A stretch of DNA of 64,000 nt. Source: Erythrobacter sp. EC-HK427 (GTDB lineage: Bacteria > Pseudomonadota > Alphaproteobacteria > Sphingomonadales > Sphingomonadaceae). Shown here piece by piece: positions 1 to 8,416 of the stretch (position 1 is its first letter; each line of letters starts with the position of its first letter). The notes beneath the pieces are model-generated. The model did no database searches. It saw nothing but the letters and a program-made list of their open reading frames with translations, and was not told the origin of the DNA. The translations under genes were made by a program, and so were the position numbers. The stretch is from contig NZ_LR701479.1 in NCBI RefSeq assembly GCF_902498745.1, positions 1,628,152-1,692,151 of the forward strand, given 5' to 3'.

Positions 1-1
1 G

Positions 2-256
2 CCCGAAGGCGAATGGGTGTGGATGCAAGAAGCCGGGCCAACGGTGTTTGCGGGCTTCAAGGCGGATAGCGATTACTTCGCGGCAGACCGGCAAGTGATG
101 CTCAATCTGCGGGTGGAAGGGCTGGAGGCGCTGTTGGAGAAGCTGGCCGAAGCAGGCGTGGAGCACACCCACCGCGAAGGCATGGACGGCGTCGGCGAAT
201 TCGCCCGCATCGAGGACTGCGACGGCAATCCGGTGGAGCTTTGGGAGGCGGGGTGA
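2..256 (+). CDS. VOC (glyoxalase/bleomycin-resistance) family protein, 3' end only
   Basis: Only the C-terminal ~84 residues are present; the 5' end lies before the window. The visible part runs from PEGEWVWMQ to NPVELWEAG. Such a closing segment, with an acidic-aromatic tail 'D-x-x-GNPVELW', is typical of the last beta-strands of vicinal-oxygen-chelate domains, where the Glu of 'VELW' is usually a metal ligand. No substrate can be assigned. Its TGA stop overlaps the ATG of the next gene by one base, so the two are probably co-transcribed. Confidence 0.7.
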   Translation, partial: PEGEWVWMQEAGPTVFAGFKADSDYFAADRQVMLNLRVEGLEALLEKLAEAGVEHTHREGMDGVGEFARIEDCDGNPVELWEAG

Positions 257-864
257 TGCGGCTGGTGGTCGCAGTTATCGGATTTCTGGCACTTGCCGCT
301 GGCTGTTCTCCTAACCCTGAGAACGACCGAGTGACTATCGAAGTCGCCGATGGGACACCGGCAGAGGCGCTACTTGGACATCCCGGAGTAAGGCCCGTTA
401 GCAAGTGGGAAAACTATGGTGATTGCTCAAACGGAGACCGGAGTTTGGGCGGTAGCCAGAACTTCTCTGCGACGGCTTTCCACCACCTCCAAGGCGACAG
501 AGTATCTTGTCTGGACGGCACAACTCTATTCGTACTGTTCCGCGATGACGACGGCCCCAGCTATGATCAATTGTATTTTCGAGTGAATGTTGGACACGAC
601 GGATGCGAGACCCGTCTCGAGTGGGAATTGCCGTCCGCTGACTTTGAAACGAAATCCGATGCAGAAAACTTTGCCACGGTCGACCGCGAAACTCGCCTTC
701 TTCTTTCGGGAGTCAGCGAAGCATGCGGTTCCGAGCTACGCTCACCGGAGGATTTTGGGCAATTTCAACGACAGGTTCATGAAATTTTCGAGGTCGTTCG
801 TCGTCAGCGCGATGTGAACGCGCGTACTGTCGATGGCGTCATTCCACCCCACTTGCGAAACTAA
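256..864 (+). CDS. Small putative lipoprotein, unknown function
   Basis: Predicted 202-residue protein. The N-terminus is a lipoprotein signal: hydrophobic run after MRLVVAVIGF, then lipobox LAAGC, so the mature protein would be membrane-anchored through that Cys. The rest has several cysteines and no motif I recognise. The ATG at 256 is preferred over an in-frame TTG 15 bases upstream because it sits at the TGATG junction with the preceding VOC gene and gives a clean signal peptide. Base composition is somewhat more AT-rich than that of neighbouring genes, so it may be a lineage-specific or acquired gene. Function unknown. Confidence 0.65.
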   Translation: MRLVVAVIGFLALAAGCSPNPENDRVTIEVADGTPAEALLGHPGVRPVSKWENYGDCSNGDRSLGGSQNFSATAFHHLQGDRVSCLDGTTLFVLFRDDDGPSYDQLYFRVNVGHDGCETRLEWELPSADFETKSDAENFATVDRETRLLLSGVSEACGSELRSPEDFGQFQRQVHEIFEVVRRQRDVNARTVDGVIPPHLRN

Positions 865-904
865 CCCCTAGCGTCCCCCTGCATCCCTTGGCAGAACGCA
901 CCGT

Positions 905-2104
905 ATGGCTGTCAAAACCGTAGCAATGCTCACCGCCGGGGGGCTCGCGCCCTGTCTTTCTTCCGCTGTTGGCGGGTTGATCGAGCGGTATACCGAGGTC
1001 GCGCCCGACATCCGGCTGATCGCGTACCGCAACGGCTATGCCGGACTGCTGACCGGCGATTATGTCGAAGTGCCCGACAGCGTTCGTGCAACCGCTGGAA
1101 GACTCCATGCTTTTGGCGGCTCACCCATCGGCAACAGCCGGGTCAAGCTTACCAATGTCGATGACTGCGTGAAGCGCGGGCTGGTTCAGGAAGGGCAGAA
1201 CCCGCTCGCGGTCGCCGCAGAGCAGTTGACGCGCGACGGAGTGGATGTGCTCCACACCATTGGCGGGGACGATACCAATACGGCGGCTGCGGACTTGGCG
1301 GCCTATCTGAAAGTCAATGGCTACGCGCTCACCGTGGTCGGTCTGCCCAAGACCATCGATAATGACGTGATCCCGATCAAGCAGTCATTGGGCGCCTTCA
1401 CGGCGGCGGAGCAGGGCGTGGTCTATGCCCGCAACATCATTGCCGAACACTCGGCCAACCCTCGTATGCTCATCGTGCATGAGGTGATGGGTCGTCACTG
1501 CGGCTGGCTCACCGCCGCCACCGCCGCTGCGCATCACGACTGGGTTAAAGCTGCGCCCTTTGCCGAGTGGCCCGAAAACGCTGCAGCGCGCTGGGATGTG
1601 CACGGGGTCTACATCCCCGAACGCGCTTTCGACATCGCTGCCGAAGCGGCGCGATTGCGCGCGGTGATGGACGCGCAGGACGGGGTGAACCTGTTCATCT
1701 CCGAAGGCGCGGGGGTGGCAGAGATCGTCGCCGCGATGGAAGCGGCGGGCGAGGAGGTGCCGCGCGATGCCTTCGGCCATGTGAAATTGGACAAGGTGAA
1801 CCCCGGCCAATGGTTCGCCACCAAGCTGGCTGAAGCGGTGGGCGCGGAAAAGGTGCTGGTGCAGAAATCGGGCTATTTCTCCCGCTCGGCCCCGGCCAAC
1901 GCCGCGGACCTCGCGCTGATCCGTGCCTGCACCGATTACGCGGTGGACGCGGCCCTGCGCGGCGAGTCCGGCGTGGTGGGGCAAGACGAGGAACGCGGCG
2001 ATACCCTGCGCGCCATCGAATTTGCCCGGATCAAGGGCGGGAAGCACTTCGATCCGTCGCAGGACTGGTTTGTGGAGCTGCTACGCGAGCTGGGGCAGGG
2101 TTAG
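905..2104 (+). CDS. pfp: Pyrophosphate-dependent 6-phosphofructokinase
   Basis: Phosphorylates fructose 6-phosphate using PPi, a reversible glycolytic/gluconeogenic step in the cytoplasm. The 399-residue protein has the phosphofructokinase fold. The phosphoryl-donor motif is GGDDT (residues 120-124), where ATP enzymes usually have GGDGS. The catalytic loop is PKTIDND (148-154), where ATP enzymes have PGTIDND. Both substitutions are the accepted mark of PPi-dependent enzymes. MGRHCGW follows near residue 197. No strong ribosome binding site is visible before the ATG. A hairpin with a short T run follows the stop at 2215-2239. Confidence 0.9.
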   Translation: MAVKTVAMLTAGGLAPCLSSAVGGLIERYTEVAPDIRLIAYRNGYAGLLTGDYVEVPDSVRATAGRLHAFGGSPIGNSRVKLTNVDDCVKRGLVQEGQNPLAVAAEQLTRDGVDVLHTIGGDDTNTAAADLAAYLKVNGYALTVVGLPKTIDNDVIPIKQSLGAFTAAEQGVVYARNIIAEHSANPRMLIVHEVMGRHCGWLTAATAAAHHDWVKAAPFAEWPENAAARWDVHGVYIPERAFDIAAEAARLRAVMDAQDGVNLFISEGAGVAEIVAAMEAAGEEVPRDAFGHVKLDKVNPGQWFATKLAEAVGAEKVLVQKSGYFSRSAPANAADLALIRACTDYAVDAALRGESGVVGQDEERGDTLRAIEFARIKGGKHFDPSQDWFVELLRELGQG

Positions 2105-2128
2105 GCGCAAAGCTGCTCGCACCTCTTC

Positions 2129-2239
2129 TCCCCTCCCTAAGGGGAGGGGTCGGGGGTGGGGGTACGACATCCGAGCTGTTGCGCCGCTTCAGGAACGTGG
2201 AGCCCCCATCCCAACCCTTCCCCCTAGGGAAGGGCTTTT
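2129..2239. repeat. G/C-rich palindromic intergenic repeat, copy 1
   Basis: Two self-complementary blocks, CCCCTCCCTAAGGGGAGGGG near the left end and CCCTTCCC/GGGAAGGG at the right end, flank a region with tracts GTCGGGGGTGGGGGTA and its rough complement AGCCCCCATCCCAACCC, so the whole unit can fold on itself. A closely related unit lies at 16047-16186. Both sit in the gap between convergent genes, which fits a dispersed non-coding repeat family that may double as transcript ends. Confidence 0.65.
2215..2239 (+). terminator. Probable Rho-independent terminator after pfp
   Basis: Stem CCCTTCCC / GGGAAGGG with a 4-base loop, followed by CTTTTG. It lies downstream of the phosphofructokinase stop and within the palindromic repeat. 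The T run is short, so strength is uncertain. Confidence 0.45.
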
Positions 2240-2250
2240 GTGTGCTAGGC

Positions 2251-2793
2251 CTATTTCGGCGACAGCACCATCAGCATCTGCCGCCCTTCCAGCCTTGGGA
2301 AGGCTTCGATCTTGGCGGTTTCGGCCATATCGTCCTGTACCCGCTTCAGCAGGTCCATGCCCAAGTGCTGGTGCGCCATTTCGCGGCCACGGAAGCGCAG
2401 GGTGACCTTCACCTTGTCGCCATTGTCGATAAACTTGTTCATCGCGCGCATCTTCACATCGTAATCGTGATCATCGATGTTGGGACGCATCTTGATTTCC
2501 TTGATGTCCTGCGTCTTCTGCGACTTGCGCGCGGCGTTGGCCTTTTTCTGCGCTTCGTAGCGGTACTTGCCGACATCGAGGAATTTGCACACCGGCGGGT
2601 TCGCATTGGGCGAAACCTCGACAAGATTGAGGCCAGCTTCGTTGGCCTGCTCGATCGCTTCGTTGGTGTACATCACGCCAAGGTTCTCGCCCTCGCCATC
2701 AATGACGCGGACTTTCTCTGCTTGGATGAAGTGATCGTATTTCGGGCCGGATTTGATCGGCGGTGCCATAGTGCGGCGGGGTGGACGTGGTAT
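2251..2793 (-). CDS. infC: Translation initiation factor IF-3, probable AUA start
   Basis: IF-3 binds the 30S subunit, prevents premature 50S joining and rejects non-canonical start codons. Family hallmarks are [25 protein letters not shown] and the C-terminal block ending [10 protein letters not shown]. The first ATG (2769) gives 172 residues. In frame, eight codons upstream, an ATA (2793-2791) is preceded by AGGAG (2805-2801) with 7-base spacing. Starting there gives 180 residues and an N-terminus of I/M-PRPPRRT, close to the usual family length. Known infC genes often start at AUU or similar to allow autoregulation by IF-3. I therefore chose 2793, with the ATG at 2769 as fallback. Lies 67 bases downstream of pdeM. 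Confidence 0.93.
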   Translation of the reverse strand: MPRPPRRTMAPPIKSGPKYDHFIQAEKVRVIDGEGENLGVMYTNEAIEQANEAGLNLVEVSPNANPPVCKFLDVGKYRYEAQKKANAARKSQKTQDIKEIKMRPNIDDHDYDVKMRAMNKFIDNGDKVKVTLRFRGREMAHQHLGMDLLKRVQDDMAETAKIEAFPRLEGRQMLMVLSPK

Positions 2794-2800
2794 GTTGCTG

Positions 2801-2805
2801 CTCCT
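2801..2805 (-). promoter_or_regulatory. Shine-Dalgarno supporting the AUA start of infC
   Basis: AGGAG on the minus strand, 7 bases before ATA. The same element is 31 bases from the first ATG, too far to serve it, so it decides the start. Confidence 0.65.
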
Positions 2806-2860
2806 GAAATTGCGGATTGTGCGCGCTATGTAAGGCGAAACGGCGATAAACGCCAGAGCT

Positions 2861-3577
2861 TCAAGCGGCGTTTCTATACAAGGGAAATCTTGCCAGCTTC
2901 TTGCCTGCCGGAACCAGCGCATCAACGCTGTTTGCGGGTTGCAGCGCGGCGAGGATCGCGGGGTCTGCGGCATCCATCCCGCCGGTCAGCGCGCCGAAGG
3001 CGGGGAGGATCATGCGGCCTGCACCATTCTCGCTCGACGAGACGACCGCGCACGCGCGGCGAATCCGGCGATTGCGGATTTCGACCTGTAGCTTGGGGTG
3101 GAAATGGCCGGAGAGTTCGGGTCGCGTCTCGCCCGGCTTGGCGATGTGGCGCAGCACGGTGCCGCCCACCTCCAGCTCCTCGACCACCGTGCCGCCCGAT
3201 TTCGCCTCCATCTCGCTATCATGGTTGCCGGTAATCCACACCCAGTCGACCGCGCGGGTAAGGGCGGCGAGCATTCCGGCGGCGTGTTCCTCCAACCGCT
3301 GCGAGCCATCCGAATCGTGAAAATTGTCCCCCAGCGTATACACCCGCCGCGCGCCCGTCAGCCGAATCGCATCGGCCACCCGTTCCAGCGTCTCGCGGCT
3401 GTCATAGGGGGGCAGCATCTGCCCGTGGCGGGCGTAGAAGCTCGCCTTTTCCAGATGCAGATCGGCCACCAGCAGCGCATTCTCCCCCGGCCAGAACAGC
3501 GCCTTTGCGCCGCCGTGCTGCGGCACCAGCACGAATTCGTCGCCGCAAAAGGGGAAGGTGAACGAAAGGGGAACCAT
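2861..3577 (-). CDS. pdeM: Ligase-associated DNA-damage-response metallophosphoesterase
   Basis: A 238-residue calcineurin-like phosphoesterase. Metal-binding motifs appear in order: DLHLEK (about residue 39), GDNFHD (about 84), GNHD (about 118) and the final GHFHP (about 157). This arrangement and size match the PdeM family, a bacterial endonuclease commonly found with a DNA ligase/exonuclease repair operon. Here it is instead followed by infC in the same direction, with no ligase in view. The cellular role in repair is known for the family only by association. The start ATG is close to a REP-like element upstream. Confidence 0.8.
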   Translation of the reverse strand: MVPLSFTFPFCGDEFVLVPQHGGAKALFWPGENALLVADLHLEKASFYARHGQMLPPYDSRETLERVADAIRLTGARRVYTLGDNFHDSDGSQRLEEHAAGMLAALTRAVDWVWITGNHDSEMEAKSGGTVVEELEVGGTVLRHIAKPGETRPELSGHFHPKLQVEIRNRRIRRACAVVSSSENGAGRMILPAFGALTGGMDAADPAILAALQPANSVDALVPAGKKLARFPLYRNAA

Positions 3578-3628
3578 GACTTCTTACTGACAATCTTGAG
3601 GGAGTTGCACAAGCCTCCTTTTCCGTTT

Positions 3629-3710
3629 GTCCTGAGCTTGTCGAAGGACTGCTTTTTCTTCTAGTGGTGTTTCCAAAGAGAAGGGCAATCCTTCGACAAG
3701 CTCAGGATGA
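3629..3710. repeat. REP-like inverted repeat (cctgagcttgtcgaagg family), copy 1
   Basis: Arm GTCCTGAGCTTGTCGAAGG (from 3629) and an inverted arm CCTTCGACAAGCTCAGGAT (ending about 3708) face each other across about 35 bases. The unit recurs at 17170-17287 and 61108-61194. The right arm ends inside the possible upstream ATG of hemF, which argues for the later start. Confidence 0.8.
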
Positions 3711-3721
3711 TCGGTTTTCTT

Positions 3722-4576
3722 ATGGATTGGACGAACGAAACCCAGCAGGCCCGCACATGGTTTGAAAGCCTGCGCGATCAAATCTGCGCAGCCTTCGAAT
3801 CAATCGAGCGCGATGCAGGCTCTGACGCCAGCTTCGCATACACTGCGTGGGACCGCGAGACCGAGGACGGCTCGCATGGCGGCGGCGGCACGCAGGGGCT
3901 GATGAAGGGCAAGGTGTTCGAGAAGGTCGGCGTCAACGTCTCCACCGTTTCCGGCACCTTCTCTCCGCAATTCGCCGCGCAAGTGAACGGCGCGAGCGAG
4001 GAGCATCCGCATTTCACCGCCACCGGCATTTCGCTGGTCGCGCATATGCGCAATCCGCATGCGCCCAATGTGCATATGAACACCCGATTCCTGACGACGC
4101 AGAAGGCGTGGTTTGGCGGCGGGGCGGATTTGAACCCCGCGCTGCCTTACGCCGAGGACACCGAGGCCTTCCACGCCCGCCTGCGCGCGGCCTGCGCGGC
4201 GCACAACCCGACCTATTACGACCGTTTCAAGCAATGGGCGGACGAGTATTTCTTCATTCCCCACCGCAATGTGGCGCGCGGCGTGGGCGGGATTTTCTAC
4301 GACCATCTGGAATGCGACGACGATCCGAGCTTCGACCGCAACTTTGCCTTCACCCGCGATGTGGGCGAGGCCTTCCTCGATATCTACCCCAAGCTGGTCC
4401 GCGGGCGGATGGATATGGAATGGAACGACGCGGAAAAGCTGCAACAACTCGAATGGCGCGGTCGCTATGCGGAGTTCAATCTGGTGTATGACCGGGGGAC
4501 GCTGTTCGGCCTGAAGACCGGCGGCAATATCGACGCGATTTTGATGAGCCTGCCGCCTGAGGCGGTTTGGAGTTAG
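3722..4576 (+). CDS. hemF: Oxygen-dependent coproporphyrinogen-III oxidase
   Basis: Converts coproporphyrinogen III to protoporphyrinogen IX with O2 in haem synthesis; cytoplasmic homodimer in the family. The 284-residue protein carries the family blocks GGGGTQGLMKGKVFEKVGVN, NPHAPNVHMNTRF, WFGGGADLNP, and FNLVYDRGTLFGLKTGGN near the C-terminus. An ATG at 3707 exists, but it lies in the arm of a REP-like repeat and would add five residues without family resemblance; the ATG at 3722 (MDWTNETQQ) is preferred. Transcribed alone. Confidence 0.95.
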   Translation: MDWTNETQQARTWFESLRDQICAAFESIERDAGSDASFAYTAWDRETEDGSHGGGGTQGLMKGKVFEKVGVNVSTVSGTFSPQFAAQVNGASEEHPHFTATGISLVAHMRNPHAPNVHMNTRFLTTQKAWFGGGADLNPALPYAEDTEAFHARLRAACAAHNPTYYDRFKQWADEYFFIPHRNVARGVGGIFYDHLECDDDPSFDRNFAFTRDVGEAFLDIYPKLVRGRMDMEWNDAEKLQQLEWRGRYAEFNLVYDRGTLFGLKTGGNIDAILMSLPPEAVWS

Positions 4577-4609
4577 GTCCATTTTGGAGATAGAACAAAA
4601 AATGAATCT

Positions 4610-4632
4610 AGCACTCTTCTTGCGAGAGTGCT
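4610..4632 (+). other. Short hairpin downstream of hemF
   Basis: Stem AGCACTCT / AGAGTGCT with a 7-base loop, 34 bases after the hemF stop. There is no T tract, so it is not a classical terminator; it may stabilise the 3' end or be incidental. Confidence 0.35.
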
Positions 4633-4694
4633 AAGGAATGCGAAACAAAAGAATCAAGGGGAGGGTCTGAACCGCATCTTGCGAGGAGATTCGT

Positions 4695-5369
4695 ATGTCT
4701 AAGAAGACGATCCACTTGAGTAAGATTTTGAAGTTTTTTGCACTTCCAGAGAACAAACTGATTTCTGAGCTAAGAACCGAGTTGCGCCGCGAGCGAGATA
4801 GACTCGATGGTTCAGATGAAGGCGGGATGGACTTTTACACTCCATTCTGGGCAGATGCGAAAGACCATGTAAAAGGCAAAGCCCAGTTGACCGAGTTGAC
4901 TACCATAAGGGTGGAGGCTTCGGGTCAGAGGAAGAACCTGTATCCAAAACTATGTGCCGGTTTCTTGAAGTGGTTTGACGGCCTAAAGCGAGCGACTAAC
5001 GAAACAGTCGGTTGGTCAGACGCAAAGTTTCACAAGCATGTTGAGTTTTCGGACATGGCTTTAGTCGTCAAGGTCGACAATCTTATTGGCCTCGAGATTG
5101 GAAAAGATAAATTTCGGTTAATTTACCCATACTTCGCTAAAGCCCCGCCCTTGAGTGAGCAGTGGGCGCGTGTCGGCCTCTGGATGATGACAGAAGCCTT
5201 CCCCGATCTTTCGATAGTCGAGATGGACGTGTTGGATGTTCTTCGAGGTACAGGATTTCGAGGAGCCAACCTGAGCTTAAAGGGCAATGAGGAGTTTCTT
5301 TTTCGGAGCAGGTACGAGGAGATACTCCAGATGTGGAATGAGTTGAGGCCAGAATACGGACTCCCGTAA
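4695..5369 (+). CDS. Hypothetical protein, AT-richer than surroundings
   Basis: A 224-residue reading frame with a ribosome binding site (GAGGAG about 9 bases before the ATG). The product is rich in charged and aromatic residues and has no signal peptide, no membrane segment and no motif I recognise. Codon choice is less GC-biased than in hemF and the downstream genes (many AAG/AAA, TTT, GAT, ATT), suggesting recent acquisition. It converges with the GH16 gene, leaving only 6 bases between stops. Function unknown. Confidence 0.6.
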   Translation: MSKKTIHLSKILKFFALPENKLISELRTELRRERDRLDGSDEGGMDFYTPFWADAKDHVKGKAQLTELTTIRVEASGQRKNLYPKLCAGFLKWFDGLKRATNETVGWSDAKFHKHVEFSDMALVVKVDNLIGLEIGKDKFRLIYPYFAKAPPLSEQWARVGLWMMTEAFPDLSIVEMDVLDVLRGTGFRGANLSLKGNEEFLFRSRYEEILQMWNELRPEYGLP

Positions 5370-5375
5370 TGTAGA

Positions 5376-6266
5376 CTACTCCCCAGAATAAACCCGCACC
5401 CAGTCCACTTCCATGCTGATCTCGCCCGCCGCGATCCGGTCGGCTGTCGCTTGCGGCATTCCCACATAGGGCTCTGTAATGCCGTTGATCTTGCGCGGGT
5501 AGATGCCGCCCACGGCGAAGTTCAGGATCACATATTGGGGATGATCGAACACCCATTCGCCGAAGAATTCGGTGTTGGCCTTGGGCACGCGGAAGGTCAG
5601 CACGTCGTCCACGTAGAAGCGGATTTCCTCCGGCGTCCATTCGGCGGCGTAGACGTGCCAGTCGGTGACGTCCGTGCCTTCAGGGAAATACTGCCGGTCG
5701 GCAATGCCCATATCGCCCGAATAGCCGGGGCCGTGCACGGCGACGCCTGTCCAGTCGGCCTCGCCGATATATTCCATAATGTCGATCTCGCCCTCGCTCG
5801 GCCAGGGCGCATCGCCCAGCAGCCAGAAGGCGGGCCACACGCCGGTCGCATCGGGCATCCGGATGCGCGCTTCGGCGCGGCCATAGGTGAATTCGAAATT
5901 GCCGATGCTCTCGATCCGGCCGGAGAGGAAATCGGCATTGCGTTCGGCATTGGTATCTTGCCCCGGCTGGAACACCGGGCGCAGCACCAGAACGCCGCCA
6001 TCCGCGCCTTCTACATTGTCGGCGAACTGGATCGTTTCGGGCGAATCGACATAGGCCTGCTCTTCCTGGTTGACCCAGAATTCCATGCCGACCGGCGTCC
6101 ACTTGCTGCGGTCGAGCTCGCCGGTGTTGAATTCGTCAGCAAAGATCAGCTCGCGATCCGCGCGCAAGGTGGGTGACGCGCCATCACCGCCCGCCGGAGC
6201 GGTCGCCTGACAGGCGGTGAGGGTGAGCGCGGGAAGCAGGGCGAGCGAGGATGTGAACGTTCTCAT
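5376..6266 (-). CDS. Glycoside hydrolase family 16 lipoprotein (beta-glucanase type)
   Basis: Predicted to hydrolyse beta-1,3/1,4-linked glucans or galactans outside the cytoplasm. The 296-residue protein starts at the ATG 6266 with a lipoprotein signal (LPALTLTAC), then a beta-jelly-roll domain. The GH16 catalytic motif GEIDIMEYIG is plain, with two acidic catalytic residues around the Asp. WPAFWLLG and the C-terminal VDWVRVY strand are also typical. An upstream in-frame extension of 29 codons is highly basic and lacks signal-peptide character, so it was not used. Substrate specificity cannot be settled from sequence. Confidence 0.87.
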   Translation of the reverse strand: MRTFTSSLALLPALTLTACQATAPAGGDGASPTLRADRELIFADEFNTGELDRSKWTPVGMEFWVNQEEQAYVDSPETIQFADNVEGADGGVLVLRPVFQPGQDTNAERNADFLSGRIESIGNFEFTYGRAEARIRMPDATGVWPAFWLLGDAPWPSEGEIDIMEYIGEADWTGVAVHGPGYSGDMGIADRQYFPEGTDVTDWHVYAAEWTPEEIRFYVDDVLTFRVPKANTEFFGEWVFDHPQYVILNFAVGGIYPRKINGITEPYVGMPQATADRIAAGEISMEVDWVRVYSGE

Positions 6267-6318
6267 ATCAAAGATGTAACGCGCGCGCCCGCGCTTGTCA
6301 CGCGCCTTTCTTAAGGCC

Positions 6319-7254
6319 CTACGGCGTTTCGATTGTCTCCATCGCACCGGCAATATTGCCCAGCGCCATATACCCGGGCCGGACCGGGCTGCTGCGGTAG
6401 AGCGCCCGTAGATAGGCGCGGTCGAACTCGGTCATGCGCTGCTGGGCAGAGCCGCCCTCCGCTCCCGGTGCGAACAGCCTCAAGACGGTCGCGACGGACC
6501 CTTCGCCTTCGGGCGGCTGCGTGTGGGCAAGCAGCCGCATCGTCGCATAATCGGCGAGCGCATGGCTGTCGATTTCGGCCAGTGCAGCGCGCTCGACCAG
6601 AACGACCGACAGCTCGATGTCGGTGCGGATGGCAAGTTCGAGGCGCGACGCGCTTTCGCGCTCGTTCACGGGTGGATTGATAGCGCTGCCCCGAGTAATC
6701 GGGCCGCGTGTCAGGGCCTCCTGGAATTCCGACGCCATGTAGAACCCGTCGGGCAGTGTGACTCCGGTTGCCGGATTGCGTGTCGAAATCAGGTTCCAGC
6801 CGCGAGCCGCGCCTTCCTCGCCGCGCACCTGACGCAGCTGGAATCGCGTGAGATGGCGGGTGAGGAAAGAATCCTCCTCGAGAAGCTGCTCGAACGTGGC
6901 ATTGGCATCTTCGACGACGATCACCCAGACATTGGCGCCGCAATCAGGCTCGTCCGACACCGGAATGTCCGCCTCCAGCGCGTTGAACACAATCCGGTCG
7001 AGCACGGCCTGCGCATTCTCTTCGGTCATGCCCCAGACGCCGGGGCAGACGGGGCGCTGGAAACGCGCAAGGGGGAACTGCGCCGAAAAGGAGCCTACCG
7101 TAATTTCTCGCGCGGTGCTGCGCACGTCGGCGGTCTCTATGCTCTCGCCTTGGACGGTGATCGTATTCTGCGCAATGGACGGTGTGGCTGCCAGGAACGG
7201 GAGCGCGGTTGCCATCCCGCAAGCGATTCTAAAGTATTGGTGAAAATCCGGCAT
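6319..7254 (-). CDS. Secreted protein of unknown function, paralogue A of a tandem pair
   Basis: A 311-residue protein with a signal peptide (…ALPFLAATPSIAQ, cleavage after AQ). It is strikingly similar over its whole length to the next gene upstream (7289-8200): shared blocks FQRPVCPGVWG, NAQAVLDRIVFNALEADIP, DEPDCGANVWVIVV, RGWNLISTRNP and ALGNIAGAM-xx-IETP. Two cysteines in PVCPGVWG and EPDCGAN could form a disulfide. No enzyme motif is recognised. I regard it as a periplasmic or surface protein of a family seen in sphingomonads, function unknown. An internal ATG at residue 14 is an alternative start. Confidence 0.75.
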   Translation of the reverse strand: MPDFHQYFRIACGMATALPFLAATPSIAQNTITVQGESIETADVRSTAREITVGSFSAQFPLARFQRPVCPGVWGMTEENAQAVLDRIVFNALEADIPVSDEPDCGANVWVIVVEDANATFEQLLEEDSFLTRHLTRFQLRQVRGEEGAARGWNLISTRNPATGVTLPDGFYMASEFQEALTRGPITRGSAINPPVNERESASRLELAIRTDIELSVVLVERAALAEIDSHALADYATMRLLAHTQPPEGEGSVATVLRLFAPGAEGGSAQQRMTEFDRAYLRALYRSSPVRPGYMALGNIAGAMETIETP

Positions 7255-7288
7255 CCTTGAGTTTCACTTTCTGGTCAGGTTCCCAATC

Positions 7289-8200
7289 CTACGGCGTTTC
7301 GATGTTCTCCATCGCACCGGCAATATTGCCCAGCGCCATGCGCGCAGGCCGCGTCGGGCTGCTGCGGTAGATGGCACGGAGATAGGCGCGGTCGAACGCG
7401 GTCATCCGCTCGGGCGCGAATTCGCCCGCTTCACCCGGCGCGAACAGCGTCAGCACGGTCGATACAGGACCGTCTTCCGATGGCGGTTCGGTATAGGCGA
7501 GCAGCCGCATGGTCGCGTAATCGGCCAGCGCGACGCTATCCACGCCCGCCAGCGCGGAGCGTTCGACCAGCACGACCGACAATTCGATGTCGGTACGGAT
7601 TCCCAGATCGAGCCGCGAAATGCGGTTCACCTCGTTGACCGGCGGCGGGGTGCCGTTGGTGATAGCTTCCTGAAACGCGCTCGCCAGTTCAAACCCGTCG
7701 GGCTGGACGACGCCGGTTTCCGGATTGCGGGTGGAGATAAGGTTCCAGCCGCGCACCGCGCCCTCCTGATCGCGCACCTTGCGCTCCTGATAGCGGGTGA
7801 GGTGGCGGGTGAGGAAGGAATCCTCATCGCGCAGCCGTTCGAAGGTGGCGGGCGCATCATCGACCACGATCACCCAGACATTCGCGCCGCAATCAGGCTC
7901 GTCCGACACCGGAATGTCAGCCTCCAGCGCGTTGAACACGATCCGGTCGAGCACGGCCTGCGCGTTTTCCTCGGTTAGACCCCACACGCCGGGGCATACG
8001 GGGCGCTGGAAGCGGGCGATCGGCACCTGCGCGGAGTAGGAACCGATGGTGATATCGCGCGCGGTGTTGCGGATGTCGGCAGTTTCGATCCGCTCGCCCT
8101 CAACGATGATGGCGTCCTGCGCCAAAGCGGGGGCCGCCACGAACAGCGGGAGCGCGCACGCCAAGGCGGCGCTGCGGCGGAGGAAGCGATTGAGAGGCAT
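7289..8200 (-). CDS. Secreted protein of unknown function, paralogue B of a tandem pair
   Basis: A 303-residue tandem paralogue of the 6319-7254 product. The ATG at 8200 (MPLNRFLRR) gives an ideal signal peptide ending PALAQ; the longer reading frame upstream lacks such a signal. The DNA of the two genes is nearly identical at their 3' ends and in several internal blocks, so they arose by duplication. The main differences are in the linker after 'ITNGT' and in the signal peptide. Only 34 bases separate the pair, which suggests one transcript. Role unknown. Confidence 0.77.
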   Translation of the reverse strand: MPLNRFLRRSAALACALPLFVAAPALAQDAIIVEGERIETADIRNTARDITIGSYSAQVPIARFQRPVCPGVWGLTEENAQAVLDRIVFNALEADIPVSDEPDCGANVWVIVVDDAPATFERLRDEDSFLTRHLTRYQERKVRDQEGAVRGWNLISTRNPETGVVQPDGFELASAFQEAITNGTPPPVNEVNRISRLDLGIRTDIELSVVLVERSALAGVDSVALADYATMRLLAYTEPPSEDGPVSTVLTLFAPGEAGEFAPERMTAFDRAYLRAIYRSSPTRPARMALGNIAGAMENIETP

Positions 8201-8416
8201 CGGATCGGGTCTCGCTCTTAAAAGGAAAGCGCGCGCATAACACGCTGCGCTCGCTGGATAATGCCTGAACGATAGCAAAGTTTCCCGCATTATGCTCTCG
8301 TTCAAGTGCCTAATCCTATCGACAGATGGCAGGGTAAGATGACAGCGTGAGATGACAGGGCACGATTGCGCGCCTATGACACGCGCCCGACACTGATATT
8401 ATTTCGCGGAGTTCCC

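Noticed and set aside
2179-3234. Plus-strand open frame (351 codons) across infC and pdeM
   Set aside because: It lies antisense to two recognised genes and has no domain.
4610-4632. Hairpin after hemF as an intrinsic terminator
   Set aside because: No T run follows the 8-bp stem; listed only as a hairpin.
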